Source: Plantibacter sp. ME-Dv--P-122b (GTDB lineage Bacteria > Actinomycetota > Actinomycetes > Actinomycetales > Microbacteriaceae). Taken from it: a stretch of 64,000 nucleotides of DNA. A program made the position numbers and the translations under genes. Of the stretch, positions 8,563 through 17,742 are shown one piece after another. The first letter of the stretch is position 1. Each line of letters starts with the position of its first letter. The stretch covers positions 62,001 to 126,000 of the forward strand of contig NZ_JARVSC010000003.1 of the NCBI RefSeq assembly GCF_030209375.1. Reading direction: 5' to 3'. The notes under the pieces were generated by a model, which saw only the letters and a program-made list of their open reading frames with translations, searched no databases and was not told the origin of the DNA.

Positions 8563-10170
8563 TCACATCCTGAACAGGCCGAAGCCGGGTTCTGGCAGGG
8601 GCGCGCGGGAGCACACCTCGAGCGCGAGTCCGAGGACCGTGCGGGTCCGGGCGGGGTCGATGATGCCGTCGTCCCAGAGTCGTGCGGTCGAGTAGTACGG
8701 GTTGCCCTGCTCCTCGAAGTCGGCGAGGATCGGCGCCCGGAAGTCCTCCTCCGCCTGGGCGGTCCACGTCTCGCCGCGTGCCTCGAGCTGGTCGCGCTTG
8801 ACGGTCGCGAGGACGCTCGCCGCCTGCTGTCCGCCCATCACGGAGATGCGCGCGCCCGGCCACATCCAGAGGAAGCGTGGGTCGTAGGCCCGGCCGCACA
8901 TGGAGTAGTTGCCGGCGCCGAACGAACCGCCGATCACGACCGTCAGCTTCGGCACCCGGGTGGTCGCGACCGCGGTGACCATCTTCGCGCCGTGTTTGGC
9001 GATGCCTCCGGCCTCGGCGTCACTGCCGACCATGAAGCCCGAGATGTTCTGGAGGAACAGCAACGGGATGCCGCGCTGGTCGGCGAGCTCGATGAAGTGG
9101 GCGCCCTTCAGGGCCGACTCGCTGAAGAGGACGCCGTTGTTCGCGATGATGCCGACGGGGTGCCCGTGCAACCTGGCGAACCCGGTCACGAGGGTCTCGC
9201 CGTACTCGCGCTTGAACTCCGAGAAGTCGCTGCCGTCCACGAGCCGCGCGATCACCTCGCGGACGTCGTAGGCCGTCTGCAATTCCGCCGGGACGACGCC
9301 GTACAGCTCCGCCTCCGGGACGACCGGTGGCACGCTCGGACGCACCTCCCACGCGCGCGCGTGGGGCGCCGGCAGCGTCGCGACGGCGTCCCGGAGGATG
9401 TCGAGCGCGTGCGCGTCGTCGTCCGCGAGGTGGTCGGTGACGCCCGACACCCGGGCGTGGAGGTCACCGCCGCCGAGCTGCTCCGGGGTCACGACCTCGC
9501 CGATCGCGGCCTTCACGAGGGGTGGACCGCCGAGGAAGATCGTGCCCTGGCCGCGCACGATCACGTTCTCGTCGCTCATCGCGGGGACGTACGCGCCTCC
9601 GGCGGTGCAGGAGCCGAGCACGGCGGCGAGTTGCGGGATGCCGGCCGCCGACATCCTGGCCTGGTTGAAGAAGATCCGGCCGAAGTGGTCCCGATCGGGG
9701 AAGACCTCGTCCTGCGTCGGGAGGTTCGCTCCCCCGGAGTCGACGAGGTACAGGCAGGGCAATCGGTTCGCAGCCGCGATCTCCTGGGCCCGGAGGTGCT
9801 TCTTCACCGTCATCGGGAAGTACGAGCCACCCTTCGCGGTCGCATCGTTCGACACGACGAGCACGTGTCGTCCGTGGACGAGGCCGATCCCGGCGATGAC
9901 CCCGGCGCCGGGAGTCGCGTCGTCGTACATGCCGTGGGCGGCCAAGGGCGCGATCTCCAGGAATGGGCTCCCCTCGTCGAGCAGGCGGTCGACCCGATCC
10001 CGCGGCAGCAGCTTCCCCCGGGCGACATGCCGGGCCCGCGACGCCTCCGGTCCGCCCAGGGCCGCGGTCGCCATCGTCTGTTCGAGCTCCGTCACGAGCT
10101 CCCGCTGCGCCGCCTCCTGCTCGCGGAATCGGGCTGAGGTGGGATCGGCACCGCTCATGAGGGTGGGCAC
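8563..10170 (-). CDS. accD1: Acyl-CoA carboxylase beta subunit (carboxyltransferase), MCC-type
   Basis: A 535-residue carboxyltransferase with two crotonase-like halves. Typical segments are [40 protein letters not shown] and, in the C-terminal half, [19 protein letters not shown], which are characteristic of the methylcrotonyl-CoA carboxylase beta family. GTG at 10170 is chosen because AGGAG lies about 7 nt upstream; an ATG at 10158 is the alternative. First gene of the accD1-accA1-acd-maoC-citE operon, divergent from a TetR gene across a 105-bp region with inverted repeats. Confidence 0.92.
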   Translation of the reverse strand: MPTLMSGADPTSARFREQEAAQRELVTELEQTMATAALGGPEASRARHVARGKLLPRDRVDRLLDEGSPFLEIAPLAAHGMYDDATPGAGVIAGIGLVHGRHVLVVSNDATAKGGSYFPMTVKKHLRAQEIAAANRLPCLYLVDSGGANLPTQDEVFPDRDHFGRIFFNQARMSAAGIPQLAAVLGSCTAGGAYVPAMSDENVIVRGQGTIFLGGPPLVKAAIGEVVTPEQLGGGDLHARVSGVTDHLADDDAHALDILRDAVATLPAPHARAWEVRPSVPPVVPEAELYGVVPAELQTAYDVREVIARLVDGSDFSEFKREYGETLVTGFARLHGHPVGIIANNGVLFSESALKGAHFIELADQRGIPLLFLQNISGFMVGSDAEAGGIAKHGAKMVTAVATTRVPKLTVVIGGSFGAGNYSMCGRAYDPRFLWMWPGARISVMGGQQAASVLATVKRDQLEARGETWTAQAEEDFRAPILADFEEQGNPYYSTARLWDDGIIDPARTRTVLGLALEVCSRAPLPEPGFGLFRM

Positions 10171-10275
10171 TCGGGCTCCTGTCGTCGTCGACCGTGAGTG
10201 CGTTCAGTTACTCATCACTCACTGAAAGAGAGGTTACAGTTCATTAACTGAAAAAGTCCACCCCGAGGAGATCCG
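10171..10275. promoter_or_regulatory. Divergent operator/promoter region between accD1 and tetR
   Basis: This AT-richer stretch holds repeated half-sites. TTCAGT (10203-10208) is inverted as ACTGAA (10221-10226), and a perfect CAGTT-catt-AACTG palindrome lies at 10237-10250. Four copies of the CAGTT/ACTGA core in 50 bp fit a TetR-type operator controlling both directions. Binding itself is inferred. Confidence 0.6.
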
Positions 10276-10908
10276 ATGACCGGTCGTGACACACCGTCCC
10301 CGAACCCGCCGCACCTCGGACGCTCGGAGGCGAAAGCGGCCCGCCGTTCGGCCCTCCTGCGGTCGGCGGCCGGACTGTTCGCCGAGCGCGGCTTCGCCGG
10401 GGTGTCGATGGAGGACCTCGGAACGGCCGTCGGCATGAGCGGACCCGCCGTCTACCGCCACTTCCCGAGCAAGCAGGCCGTCCTCGCAGCACTCCTCGTC
10501 GGCGTCAGTCAGGACCTGCTCGAGGGCGGGACCCGCGAGGTCGAGCAGGCTCCGGACGGCGATCGGGCGCTGCGTTCGTTGGTCGCCTTCCACGTGGCCT
10601 TCGCCCTCGACGACCCCGACGTGATCCGTATCCAGGACCACGACCTCGACAGCCTGGCACCGGACGACCGTCGCACGGTCCGCACCCTCCAGCGGCGGTA
10701 CGTCGAGCGGTGGGTGGACGTCCTCACGACGCTGCATCCCACGATCCCCGCGACGGAACTGCGGGTCCGCGCGCTGGCGGGCTTCGGACTGATCAACTCC
10801 ACGTCCCACAGCACCTCCCTCGGCAGGAACGAGGCCGGGCCACCCGACCGCGAGGCCGTGCGCTCGACGCTCGAGCGGATGGCGCTGGCCGCCCTGCTCG
10901 CCGCGTGA
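10276..10908 (+). CDS. TetR family transcriptional regulator of the leucine operon
   Basis: A 210-residue TetR regulator. The N-terminal HTH is plain: ALLRSAAGLFAERGFAG, VSMEDLGTAVGMSGPAVYRH and FPSKQAVLAALL (residues about 25-75), followed by an all-helical ligand domain. GAGGAG is placed correctly before the ATG. It is divergent from accD1, so it probably represses that operon and itself through the inverted repeats in between. An acyl-CoA intermediate is the likely effector by analogy with other TetR regulators of acyl-CoA metabolism; the sequence does not show which. Confidence 0.88.
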   Translation: MTGRDTPSPNPPHLGRSEAKAARRSALLRSAAGLFAERGFAGVSMEDLGTAVGMSGPAVYRHFPSKQAVLAALLVGVSQDLLEGGTREVEQAPDGDRALRSLVAFHVAFALDDPDVIRIQDHDLDSLAPDDRRTVRTLQRRYVERWVDVLTTLHPTIPATELRVRALAGFGLINSTSHSTSLGRNEAGPPDREAVRSTLERMALAALLAA

Positions 10909-10923
10909 GGAAGCGGGCCAGGG

Positions 10924-11301
10924 TCAGTCGACGAGCACGGACAGGACGTTCCCCGCTGGATCGGTGAACCAGGCGATGTCCGGGCCGTTCCCGCGCATGA
11001 TCCCCTTCGCGTCCGTCGGCAGGACGTCGTCCGGGTAGAGCTTCGTCACCACACCGCGCGCCTGCAGCTCGTCGACCGCCGTGTCGATGTCGTCGACCAC
11101 GAGGTTCAGCACGGTGAACGAGGCCGGCGCGTGGTCCGGCTTGTCGTAGACGAGCACCGACCCACCGGCGGGGAGCGAGAGGTCCAGGAACCCCATGGCG
11201 TTGTCCGTGACGGTGAGCCCGAGGACGTCCCGGTAGAACGTCCTCGCCGCGTCGATGTCGTCGACCGAGAAACCGCTGAAGACATCCCTGTACGTGACCA
11301 T
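10924..11301 (-). CDS. VOC (glyoxalase/bleomycin resistance) family protein
   Basis: A 125-residue single-domain vicinal oxygen chelate protein: two beta-alpha-beta-beta-beta modules, with FSVDDIDAARTFYRDVLGL at the start and DIAWFTDPAGNVLSVL at the end, the usual C-terminal strand pair. AAGGAG before the ATG at 11301 supports the start. It converges on tetR with a 15-bp gap and lies downstream of bkdC. The substrate is unknown. Proteins of this size may be metal-dependent enzymes or ligand binders. Confidence 0.8.
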   Translation of the reverse strand: MVTYRDVFSGFSVDDIDAARTFYRDVLGLTVTDNAMGFLDLSLPAGGSVLVYDKPDHAPASFTVLNLVVDDIDTAVDELQARGVVTKLYPDDVLPTDAKGIMRGNGPDIAWFTDPAGNVLSVLVD

Positions 11302-11366
11302 GAGCCGCTCCTTCGCTGATTCCCGATGCGTACACGATGCACGATGCCACGTCGTGGTCGTCGCGT

Positions 11367-11414
11367 CCAGGCCCGAACGGCCACCCGGGCGGGCGGGCGA
11401 GCGCGCGGGCCTGG
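11367..11414 (-). terminator. Inverted repeat downstream of bkdC
   Basis: CCAGGCCCG (11367-11375) and CGGGCCTGG (11406-11414) are exact 9-nt arms around a GC-rich 30-nt loop, shortly after the bkdC stop codon. There is no T tract. A terminator or 3' stabiliser role is inferred. Confidence 0.4.
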
Positions 11415-11423
11415 TCACAACGC

Positions 11424-12767
11424 TCACACCATCGTCAGGACCATCGCCGGATCGGACAGCATCGTCCCGAGGTCGACGAGGAACCGGGACCCCTGCTCCC
11501 CGTCGATGAGTCGATGGTCGAACGACAGCGACAGCGTCACGACGTGTCGCAGCGCGACCTGCCCCTCGAACTCCCACGGCCGGCGACGGACGGCACCGAG
11601 CGCGATGATCGCCGCCTCACCGGGGTTGAGGATGGGCGTCCCCGCATCGACGCCGAAGACGCCGACGTTGGAGATCGTGATCGTCCCCCCTCGCAGTTCC
11701 GCCGGAGCGGTGCGTCCCTCGCGGGCCGTGCGCACGAGGTCCGCCACGGCGTCCGCGAGTTCGAACAGGCTGAGCTCCTCCGCCCGTGCGATGTTCGGGA
11801 CGAGCAGACCCCGCGGCGTCGCTGCGGCGATCCCGAGTCCGACGTGCCCGTACTCGACGATCTCACCGGCCGCCTCGTCCCAGCTCGCGTTGACCGCGGG
11901 GGTGCGTCTCACGGCGATGCAGACCGCCTTGGCGAGGACGGTCAGGATGTTGACCCGGTGGTCGCCGGTCCGAGGCGAGCGGGCGAGCGCGTCCAGCAGG
12001 GACATCGTCGGTGTCACGTCGACCGTCAGGAACTCCGTCACGTGGGGAGCCGTGAACGCGCTGCTCACCATCGCCTCGGCGGTGCGGCGTCTGACCCCCG
12101 TGATCGGTCGACGAACCGACCCGTCGGCCGCCGTGGCCGGCGCTTCCGGGGTCCCGGCCGGTGTTCCTCCCGCTCCGCGAGCACGCTCCGGCAGCTGCCC
12201 ACTCAGGCTGGTCGCAGCGCGCTCGACCTCCTCACGCGCGATCCGACCACCGACGCCGGTGCCGACGAGCGTTCCGAGGTCGACGCCCAGATCGCGCGCG
12301 AGTCGTCGGACCGGTGGCGTCGCGCGGGGCCGGGCACGCTCCGGCATCGGAGCGGTGTGCGCCCGGGCGGGTGCGTCATCGCCCACGGACCGGGCACGAC
12401 GCCGTGGCCGTTCACCGCTCGCCGTGCGAGGGCCGTAGCCGACGAGGACCGGCTCGCGGTCCGCCGCCCCACTCGGGCTGTCGGCCTCCGCCCTGCCGGC
12501 CCCGAGGACCGACGGGGACGGAGCGGTCTCACCATCGGGCGCGAAGTCGACGAGCGCCTCGCCGACGAGGACCGTCGTCCCCGGTTCGACGTGGAGCCTC
12601 GTGACCACGCCGGCGGTCGGCGCGGGCAGTTCGACGAGCGCCTTCGCGGTCTCGACTTCGGCGATCACCTGGTTGAGCTCGACGTGGTCGCCGACGGCGA
12701 CGCGCCAGGACACGAGTTCGCTCTCGGTCAGACCTTCACCGAGGTCGGGCAGGGAGAAGCGCTTCAT
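11424..12767 (-). CDS. bkdC: Branched-chain 2-oxoacid dehydrogenase E2 (dihydrolipoamide acyltransferase)
   Basis: A 447-residue E2 core subunit. Order: one lipoyl domain (residues 1-75) with the lipoylated K42 in VETAKA, an Ala/Pro/Arg-rich linker, a peripheral subunit-binding domain (RRLARDLGVDL), a second linker, and the acyltransferase domain ending with DHRLIDG (catalytic H418, D422). The start at 12767 overlaps the bkdB stop by 4 nt. E2 transfers the branched acyl group to CoA, producing isovaleryl-, isobutyryl- or 2-methylbutyryl-CoA. No E3 gene is nearby, so lipoamide dehydrogenase must come from elsewhere. Confidence 0.9.
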   Translation of the reverse strand: MKRFSLPDLGEGLTESELVSWRVAVGDHVELNQVIAEVETAKALVELPAPTAGVVTRLHVEPGTTVLVGEALVDFAPDGETAPSPSVLGAGRAEADSPSGAADREPVLVGYGPRTASGERPRRRARSVGDDAPARAHTAPMPERARPRATPPVRRLARDLGVDLGTLVGTGVGGRIAREEVERAATSLSGQLPERARGAGGTPAGTPEAPATAADGSVRRPITGVRRRTAEAMVSSAFTAPHVTEFLTVDVTPTMSLLDALARSPRTGDHRVNILTVLAKAVCIAVRRTPAVNASWDEAAGEIVEYGHVGLGIAAATPRGLLVPNIARAEELSLFELADAVADLVRTAREGRTAPAELRGGTITISNVGVFGVDAGTPILNPGEAAIIALGAVRRRPWEFEGQVALRHVVTLSLSFDHRLIDGEQGSRFLVDLGTMLSDPAMVLTMV

Positions 12768-13810
12768 CGCCGTCCCTCCCCACCGGTCACGGGCCGGGCA
12801 TCGGCCCTGCCGACGTCCGAGGTGGAGGACCGACGTCCCAGTGCGCGATCCACCCCGTCCAGGATCCGGTCGAGATCCGGGAGGAAGTGGTCCTCGAGCG
12901 CCGACGCGGGATAGGGCGTGTCGAACCCCGTCACCCGCACCGGGGCCTCCTCGAGGAGGTCGAAGCAGCGTTCGGTGATCGAGGCCGCCAGCTCGGCTCC
13001 GACGCCGCCGGAGCGTTGCGCCTCGTGCGTGATGACGAGTCGCCCGGTCTTCTCGACCGAGACCGCGACGGCGTCGACGTCGAGGGGCGCGAGGGATCGG
13101 AGGTCGATCACCTCCAGGTCGACGCCCTCGTCGGCCGCGGCCTCCGCAGCTTCGAGCGCCGTCTGGACGAGCGGTCCGTAGGCGACCAACGTCGCGTCCG
13201 TGCCGGCGCGAACCGTCCGCGCACGGGTGAACGCGAGCGGATCGGCGGGAAGGTCGTCGAGCACCTCGCCCTTCGTCCAGTACCGCCGCTTCGGCTCGAA
13301 GAACAGCACCGGGTCGTCGCACGCGATCGCCTGACGGATCATGGTGTGCGCGTCCTGGGGATCCGAACACGTCACCACGCGCAGTCCCGCCGTGTGCGCG
13401 AAATACGCCTCCGGGGACTCGGAATGGTGCTCGACGGCGCCGATGCCTCCGCCGTACGGCACCCGGATGGTGACCGGCATCCGAACGGCCCCCTTCGTCC
13501 GGTAGTGCAGCTTCGCCAACTGCGCGACGATCTGGTCGAACCCCGGATAGATGAACCCGTCGAACTGGATCTCACACACCGGGCGGAAGCCCCGGAACGC
13601 CAGACCGATCGCCGCTCCGACGATCGCGGACTCCGCCAGCGGCATGTCGACGACGCGATCGGCACCGAACTCCGCCTGGAGGCCGTCGGTCACCCGGAAC
13701 ACCCCACCGAGTCGGCCGATGTCCTCGCCGAGCAACAGGACCCGGTCGTCATCGGCGAGGGCGTGGTGCAGTCCGGTGTTGATCGCCTTGCTGAGGGTGA
13801 GCGTGGTCAT
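12764..13810 (-). CDS. bkdB: Branched-chain 2-oxoacid dehydrogenase E1 beta subunit
   Basis: A 348-residue transketolase-like beta subunit. Recognisable stretches are LLGEDIGRLGGVFRVT, FADRVVDMPLAES-type sequence, EIQFDGFIYPGFDQI and PYGGGIGAVEHHSES, all typical of the BCKDH/PDH beta family. It forms the thiamine diphosphate site with the alpha subunit. It overlaps bkdA and bkdC by 4 nt at each end, so the three genes are translationally coupled. The branched-chain assignment over pyruvate follows from the adjacent leucine operon and the orthologous mycobacterial order. Confidence 0.9.
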   Translation of the reverse strand: MTTLTLSKAINTGLHHALADDDRVLLLGEDIGRLGGVFRVTDGLQAEFGADRVVDMPLAESAIVGAAIGLAFRGFRPVCEIQFDGFIYPGFDQIVAQLAKLHYRTKGAVRMPVTIRVPYGGGIGAVEHHSESPEAYFAHTAGLRVVTCSDPQDAHTMIRQAIACDDPVLFFEPKRRYWTKGEVLDDLPADPLAFTRARTVRAGTDATLVAYGPLVQTALEAAEAAADEGVDLEVIDLRSLAPLDVDAVAVSVEKTGRLVITHEAQRSGGVGAELAASITERCFDLLEEAPVRVTGFDTPYPASALEDHFLPDLDRILDGVDRALGRRSSTSDVGRADARPVTGGEGRR

Positions 13811-14961
13811 CGGGCACCACCGTCGAACATCGCGAGGTACGAGCGGTACTCCTCGCGTTGCCGTTCGAGCCCGGGGTGGGCGGTGGCGTAGACCTCGTCG
13901 AAGAGCGAGAGCGGGTCAGGAGCAGGCAGCGCGAGGCACCCCGCACGGACCCGGGCGGCCGCCGTGTCGGCGACGGACGCGACGTGGGCTCGGGCCGTCT
14001 CGTCGAGGACCCCCTCGGACTCCAGCAGACGCTCGAGACGGGTGATCGGATCCTTCGCACGCCACGACGCGACCTCGCTCTCGTCCCGGTACCGCGTCGG
14101 ATCATCCGAGGTGGTGTGCGGTCCCATACGGTAAGTGACGGCCTCGATGAAGGTCGGCCCACCACCGGACCGTGCGCGGTCGACGGCGATCCGCATCGCC
14201 GCCGTCACGGCGAGCACGTCGTTGCCGTCGACCCGCATGCTCGGCACCCCGAAGCCCGGTGCCCGGTCCGCGATGGGGCGCTGGGCCTGCAGCCCGACGG
14301 GCTCGGAGATCGCGTACTGGTTGTTCTGGCAGAAGAAGACCACGGGTGCCTGGAAGCTCGCGGCCAGCACCAGCGCCTCGTTCACGTCGCCCTGACTCGT
14401 CGCCCCGTCGCCGAAGTAGGCCACGGCCACCGCGTCGGACCCGTCGCGCTGACAGCCCATCGCGTAGCCCGTCGCATGGAGCGTCTGGGCCCCGATGATG
14501 ACCGCCGGCGTCGCCATGCCGACCGCGAACGGGTCCCAGCCCGACAGCGCGGTCCCCCGCCACATCGCCATCAGTTGGTCGAGTTCGACGCCACGGCAAT
14601 AGGCGACGGCCTGTTCGCGGTAGCTCGTGAAGACGAAGTCCCCGCGCCGCAGGACCCGCGCCGACCCCACCTGGGCGGCCTCCTGCCCGAGCGACGGTGG
14701 CCATAGACCGATCTCGCCCTGCCGTTGCAGAGCCGTCGCCTCCGTGTCGATGCGACGTGTGACGACCATGTCCTCATAGAGCGCAAGGAGCTCGGTGTGA
14801 CCGAGGTCGGCGACGAAGAGGTCATAGAGGGCGTCCTCCTGACGGACGCCCTCCGGATCGAGGAGCTGAACGCACCCGTGGTCGACCGGGACCGGTTCGC
14901 GTGCATCACCGCCCCGCTCGTCGGAATCCTGCGGGAATTGGGTGTGAGTCTCCATCGACAC
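13807..14961 (-). CDS. bkdA: Branched-chain 2-oxoacid dehydrogenase E1 alpha subunit
   Basis: A 384-residue alpha subunit with a 35-residue acidic N-terminal extension. The thiamine diphosphate motif GDGATSQGDVNEAL runs to NNQYAIS, and the phosphorylation-loop region YRMGPHTTSDD is typical of BCKDH alpha. It decarboxylates 2-oxoisocaproate and relatives from leucine, isoleucine and valine. No clear Shine-Dalgarno sequence precedes the start; an ATG two codons in is possible. First gene of bkdABC. Confidence 0.9.
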   Translation of the reverse strand: MSMETHTQFPQDSDERGGDAREPVPVDHGCVQLLDPEGVRQEDALYDLFVADLGHTELLALYEDMVVTRRIDTEATALQRQGEIGLWPPSLGQEAAQVGSARVLRRGDFVFTSYREQAVAYCRGVELDQLMAMWRGTALSGWDPFAVGMATPAVIIGAQTLHATGYAMGCQRDGSDAVAVAYFGDGATSQGDVNEALVLAASFQAPVVFFCQNNQYAISEPVGLQAQRPIADRAPGFGVPSMRVDGNDVLAVTAAMRIAVDRARSGGGPTFIEAVTYRMGPHTTSDDPTRYRDESEVASWRAKDPITRLERLLESEGVLDETARAHVASVADTAAARVRAGCLALPAPDPLSLFDEVYATAHPGLERQREEYRSYLAMFDGGAR

Positions 14962-15097
14962 GATGCACGCCGCCTTGAGTTCGGTGACCTCACGGCGGTG
15001 CCTCGTGAGCGATGCCGTGCCCTCGCGTCATCGCGAGGTGGTCCGAGGCTACGCCGGATCGCCCTGGCGCTCAACCGTCGACACTCCGCGCAACGGC

Positions 15098-15131
15098 GAA
15101 CGCCCGCCCCGCGGAAGCGGGACGGGCGTTC
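15098..15131 (-). terminator. Terminator of pnp
   Basis: A stem of 15 bp with one mismatch (15098-15112 against 15117-15131) and a 4-nt loop lies 19 nt after the pnp stop codon. It has no U tract, as usual for high-GC actinobacteria. Confidence 0.75.
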
Positions 15132-15149
15132 GGGTGCAGCTGGTGAGAC

Positions 15150-17441
15150 TTAGCCCTCGGCCGGAGCTTCGGGGCCCTCGCTGGCAGCGTCGCTGCCGTG
15201 CGTGTCGGCCTCATCGGCGACGACCGGAGCGAGCGAGAGCTTGCCGCGGTCGTCGATCTTCGTGATCTCGACGAGGATCTTCTGGCCGACGCCGAGCACG
15301 TCTTCGACGTTCTCCACGCGCTTGCCACCGGCGAGCTTGCGGACCTCGGAGATGTGCAGCAGGCCGTCCTTCCCCGGGAGCAGCGAGACGAACGCGCCGA
15401 ACGCGGCGATCTTGACGACGGTTCCGAGGAACTGCTCGCCGACCTCCGGGTTGGTGGGATTCGCGATCGCGTTGACCTGGGCACGGGCGGCCTCGGCCGA
15501 CGGACCGTCGACGGCGCCGATGTAGACGGTGCCGTCCTCCTCGATGGAGATGTCGGCGCCGGTCTCGTCCTGGATCGAGTTGATCGTCTTGCCCTTCGGG
15601 CCGATCAGCTCACCGATCTTGTCGACGGGGATCTGGACGCTGATGACGCGAGGCGCGGTCGGCGCCATCTCGTCGGGGGCGTCGATCGCCGCGTTCAGCA
15701 CGGAGAGGATCGTCGTGCGGGCGTCCTTGGCCTGCTGGAGCGCACCGGTCAGGACCGAGGTCGGGATGCCGTCGAGCTTCGTGTCGAGCTGGATGGCCGT
15801 GACGAACTCGGAGGTACCGGCGACCTTGAAGTCCATGTCGCCCAGGGCGTCTTCGGCGCCGAGGATGTCGGTGAGGGCCGCGTAGCGGGTCTCGCCGTCG
15901 ACGACATCGGAGATGAGGCCCATGGCGATACCGGCGACGGGTGCGCGGAGCGGCACACCGGCGTTCAGCAGCGACAGGGTCGAGGCGCAGACGGAACCCA
16001 TCGAGGTCGAACCGTTGGACCCGAGGGCCTCGGAGACCTGACGGATCGCGTAGGGGAACTCCTCGCGGCTCGGCAGCACCGGCACGAGGGCGCGCTCGGC
16101 GAGGAAGCCGTGCCCGATCTCGCGACGCTTCGGCGAACCGACCCGGCCGGTCTCACCGGTCGAGTAGGGCGGGAAGTTGTAGTGGTGCAGGTAGCGCTTC
16201 TTCGTGACCGGCGACAGCGAGTCGATCTGCTGCTCCATCTTGAGCATGTTCAGCGTGGTGACACCCAGGATCTGGGTCTCGCCGCGCTGGAAGATCGCGG
16301 AACCGTGGACGCGCGGGATGACCTGCACCTCGGCGTCGAGCGGACGGATGTCGGTCAGGCCACGACCGTCGATGCGGATGCCCTCGCGGAGGACACGGCC
16401 GCGCATGACGACCTTCGAGACGGACTTGTACGCCGCCGAGAACTGCGTGAGCACCTCGGCGTCGAGCGAACCGGCCTCGACGCGCTCGGTGATCTCCGCC
16501 TTGACGCGGTCCTTGAGGGCGTCGTCGGCGTTCTGGCGCTCGATCTTGTCGGCGATCTGGTAGACGTTCACCAGTTCGTCGTGTGCGAGACCGGCGACGG
16601 TGTCGTAGCTCTCCTGCGTGTACGGGAGGAACACGGGGTAGGCCGCGATCTCCTTGGCCGCCTGAGCGGCGAGTTCGCTCTGCGCCTTGACGAGCTGCTT
16701 GAGGAACGGCTTGGAGGCCTCGAGGCCGGCCGCGACGACCGCCTCGTCGGGCTTCGTGGCGCCGCCCTTGATGAGGTTCCAGCTGTTCTCGGTGGCTTCC
16801 GCCTCGACCATCATGATCGCGACGTCTTCGTTGCCGTTGGCGTCGGTCACGATGCGACCGGCGACGACGATGTCGAAGACGGCCTCCTCGAGCTGGTCGA
16901 CCTTCGGGAAGGCGACCCACTGGTCGGCCTCGCCGGCCTGGCCGGGGATCAGCGCGAGACGGACGGCGCCGATCGGACCGGAGAACGGCAGACCCGAGAT
17001 CTGGGTGGACATCGACGCCGCGTTGATCGCGAGGGCGTCGTAGAACTCACCCGGAGCGATCGAGAGGACGGTGATGACGATCTGGACCTCGTTGCGGAGG
17101 CCGGTGACGAACGACGGGCGCAGCGGCCGGTCGATGAGGCGGCAGACGAGGATCGCCTCGGTCGAGGGGCGGCCCTCACGACGGAAGAACGAACCGGGGA
17201 TCTTGCCGGCGGCGTAGGAGCGCTCCTCGACGTCCACCGTGAGGGGGAAGAAGTCGAAGTTGTCCTTGGGGTGCTTTCCGGCCGAGGTGGCCGAGAGGAG
17301 CATGGTCTCTTCGTCGAGGTACGCGGCGATCGCGCCCTGTGCCTGCTGCGCGAGGCGGCCGGCTTCGAACCGGACCGTGCGCTTGCCGAACTTGCCGTTG
17401 TCGAGAACGGCCTCGGCGAACTTGATTTCTGGACCTTCCAC
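15150..17441 (-). CDS. pnp: Polyribonucleotide nucleotidyltransferase (PNPase)
   Basis: A 763-residue phosphorolytic 3'-5' exoribonuclease. It has two RNase PH domains (the first including [20 protein letters not shown], the second [20 protein letters not shown]-type sequence with [13 protein letters not shown]), an intervening helical domain, a KH domain ([12 protein letters not shown]) and a C-terminal S1 domain ([11 protein letters not shown]). The GTG at 17441 is chosen because AAGGAGAG stands 7 nt upstream; longer in-frame starts lack homology. In many relatives it follows rpsO directly, but here about 6 kb intervenes. Confidence 0.97.
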   Translation of the reverse strand: MEGPEIKFAEAVLDNGKFGKRTVRFEAGRLAQQAQGAIAAYLDEETMLLSATSAGKHPKDNFDFFPLTVDVEERSYAAGKIPGSFFRREGRPSTEAILVCRLIDRPLRPSFVTGLRNEVQIVITVLSIAPGEFYDALAINAASMSTQISGLPFSGPIGAVRLALIPGQAGEADQWVAFPKVDQLEEAVFDIVVAGRIVTDANGNEDVAIMMVEAEATENSWNLIKGGATKPDEAVVAAGLEASKPFLKQLVKAQSELAAQAAKEIAAYPVFLPYTQESYDTVAGLAHDELVNVYQIADKIERQNADDALKDRVKAEITERVEAGSLDAEVLTQFSAAYKSVSKVVMRGRVLREGIRIDGRGLTDIRPLDAEVQVIPRVHGSAIFQRGETQILGVTTLNMLKMEQQIDSLSPVTKKRYLHHYNFPPYSTGETGRVGSPKRREIGHGFLAERALVPVLPSREEFPYAIRQVSEALGSNGSTSMGSVCASTLSLLNAGVPLRAPVAGIAMGLISDVVDGETRYAALTDILGAEDALGDMDFKVAGTSEFVTAIQLDTKLDGIPTSVLTGALQQAKDARTTILSVLNAAIDAPDEMAPTAPRVISVQIPVDKIGELIGPKGKTINSIQDETGADISIEEDGTVYIGAVDGPSAEAARAQVNAIANPTNPEVGEQFLGTVVKIAAFGAFVSLLPGKDGLLHISEVRKLAGGKRVENVEDVLGVGQKILVEITKIDDRGKLSLAPVVADEADTHGSDAASEGPEAPAEG

Positions 17442-17742
17442 AGGTCTCTCCTTCGTACGTGTGCGCTCCCGTCGAGTGACGGGCCGCGCGTCCCGAATGG
17501 ACGCGCCGTCGAGCGCGGTCGTGCATGATGCAGCGCGCAACACAGCCGCAGTACTTGCTCAAGCCGCCCGGTCTTCCGGGACTTGGCTGGCCACCAGTAG
17601 AACACCACCCGCGGATCGCGAGGGATACACCACCGAGGACCAGCTTCCTGTCGGCTGGCTGTGCGCGGAGCGGACCATCACGGTCCGCCGTCGGCCAGCC
17701 TAGCAGAGGGGGGTCCGGCGATCCCCGGAACGACACGGATCC
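17442..17742 (-). other. pnp 5' leader and promoter region (no gene)
   Basis: This 301-bp gap holds no credible gene. On the minus strand a TAGGCT -10-like box (17697-17702) would give a leader of about 250 nt. The leader can form GCGGACC-atcac-GGTCCGC (17670-17688, exact 7-bp stem) and a second hairpin, CCCGG-tctt-CCGGG with flanking AGCC/GGCT (17562-17588). Structured pnp leaders are autoregulated by RNase III/PNPase in other bacteria; that role here is inferred. Confidence 0.5.

Noticed and set aside
15198-17528. A 776-codon plus-strand open frame opposite pnp
   Set aside because: The opposite strand encodes full-length PNPase; the frame has no start context or homology.
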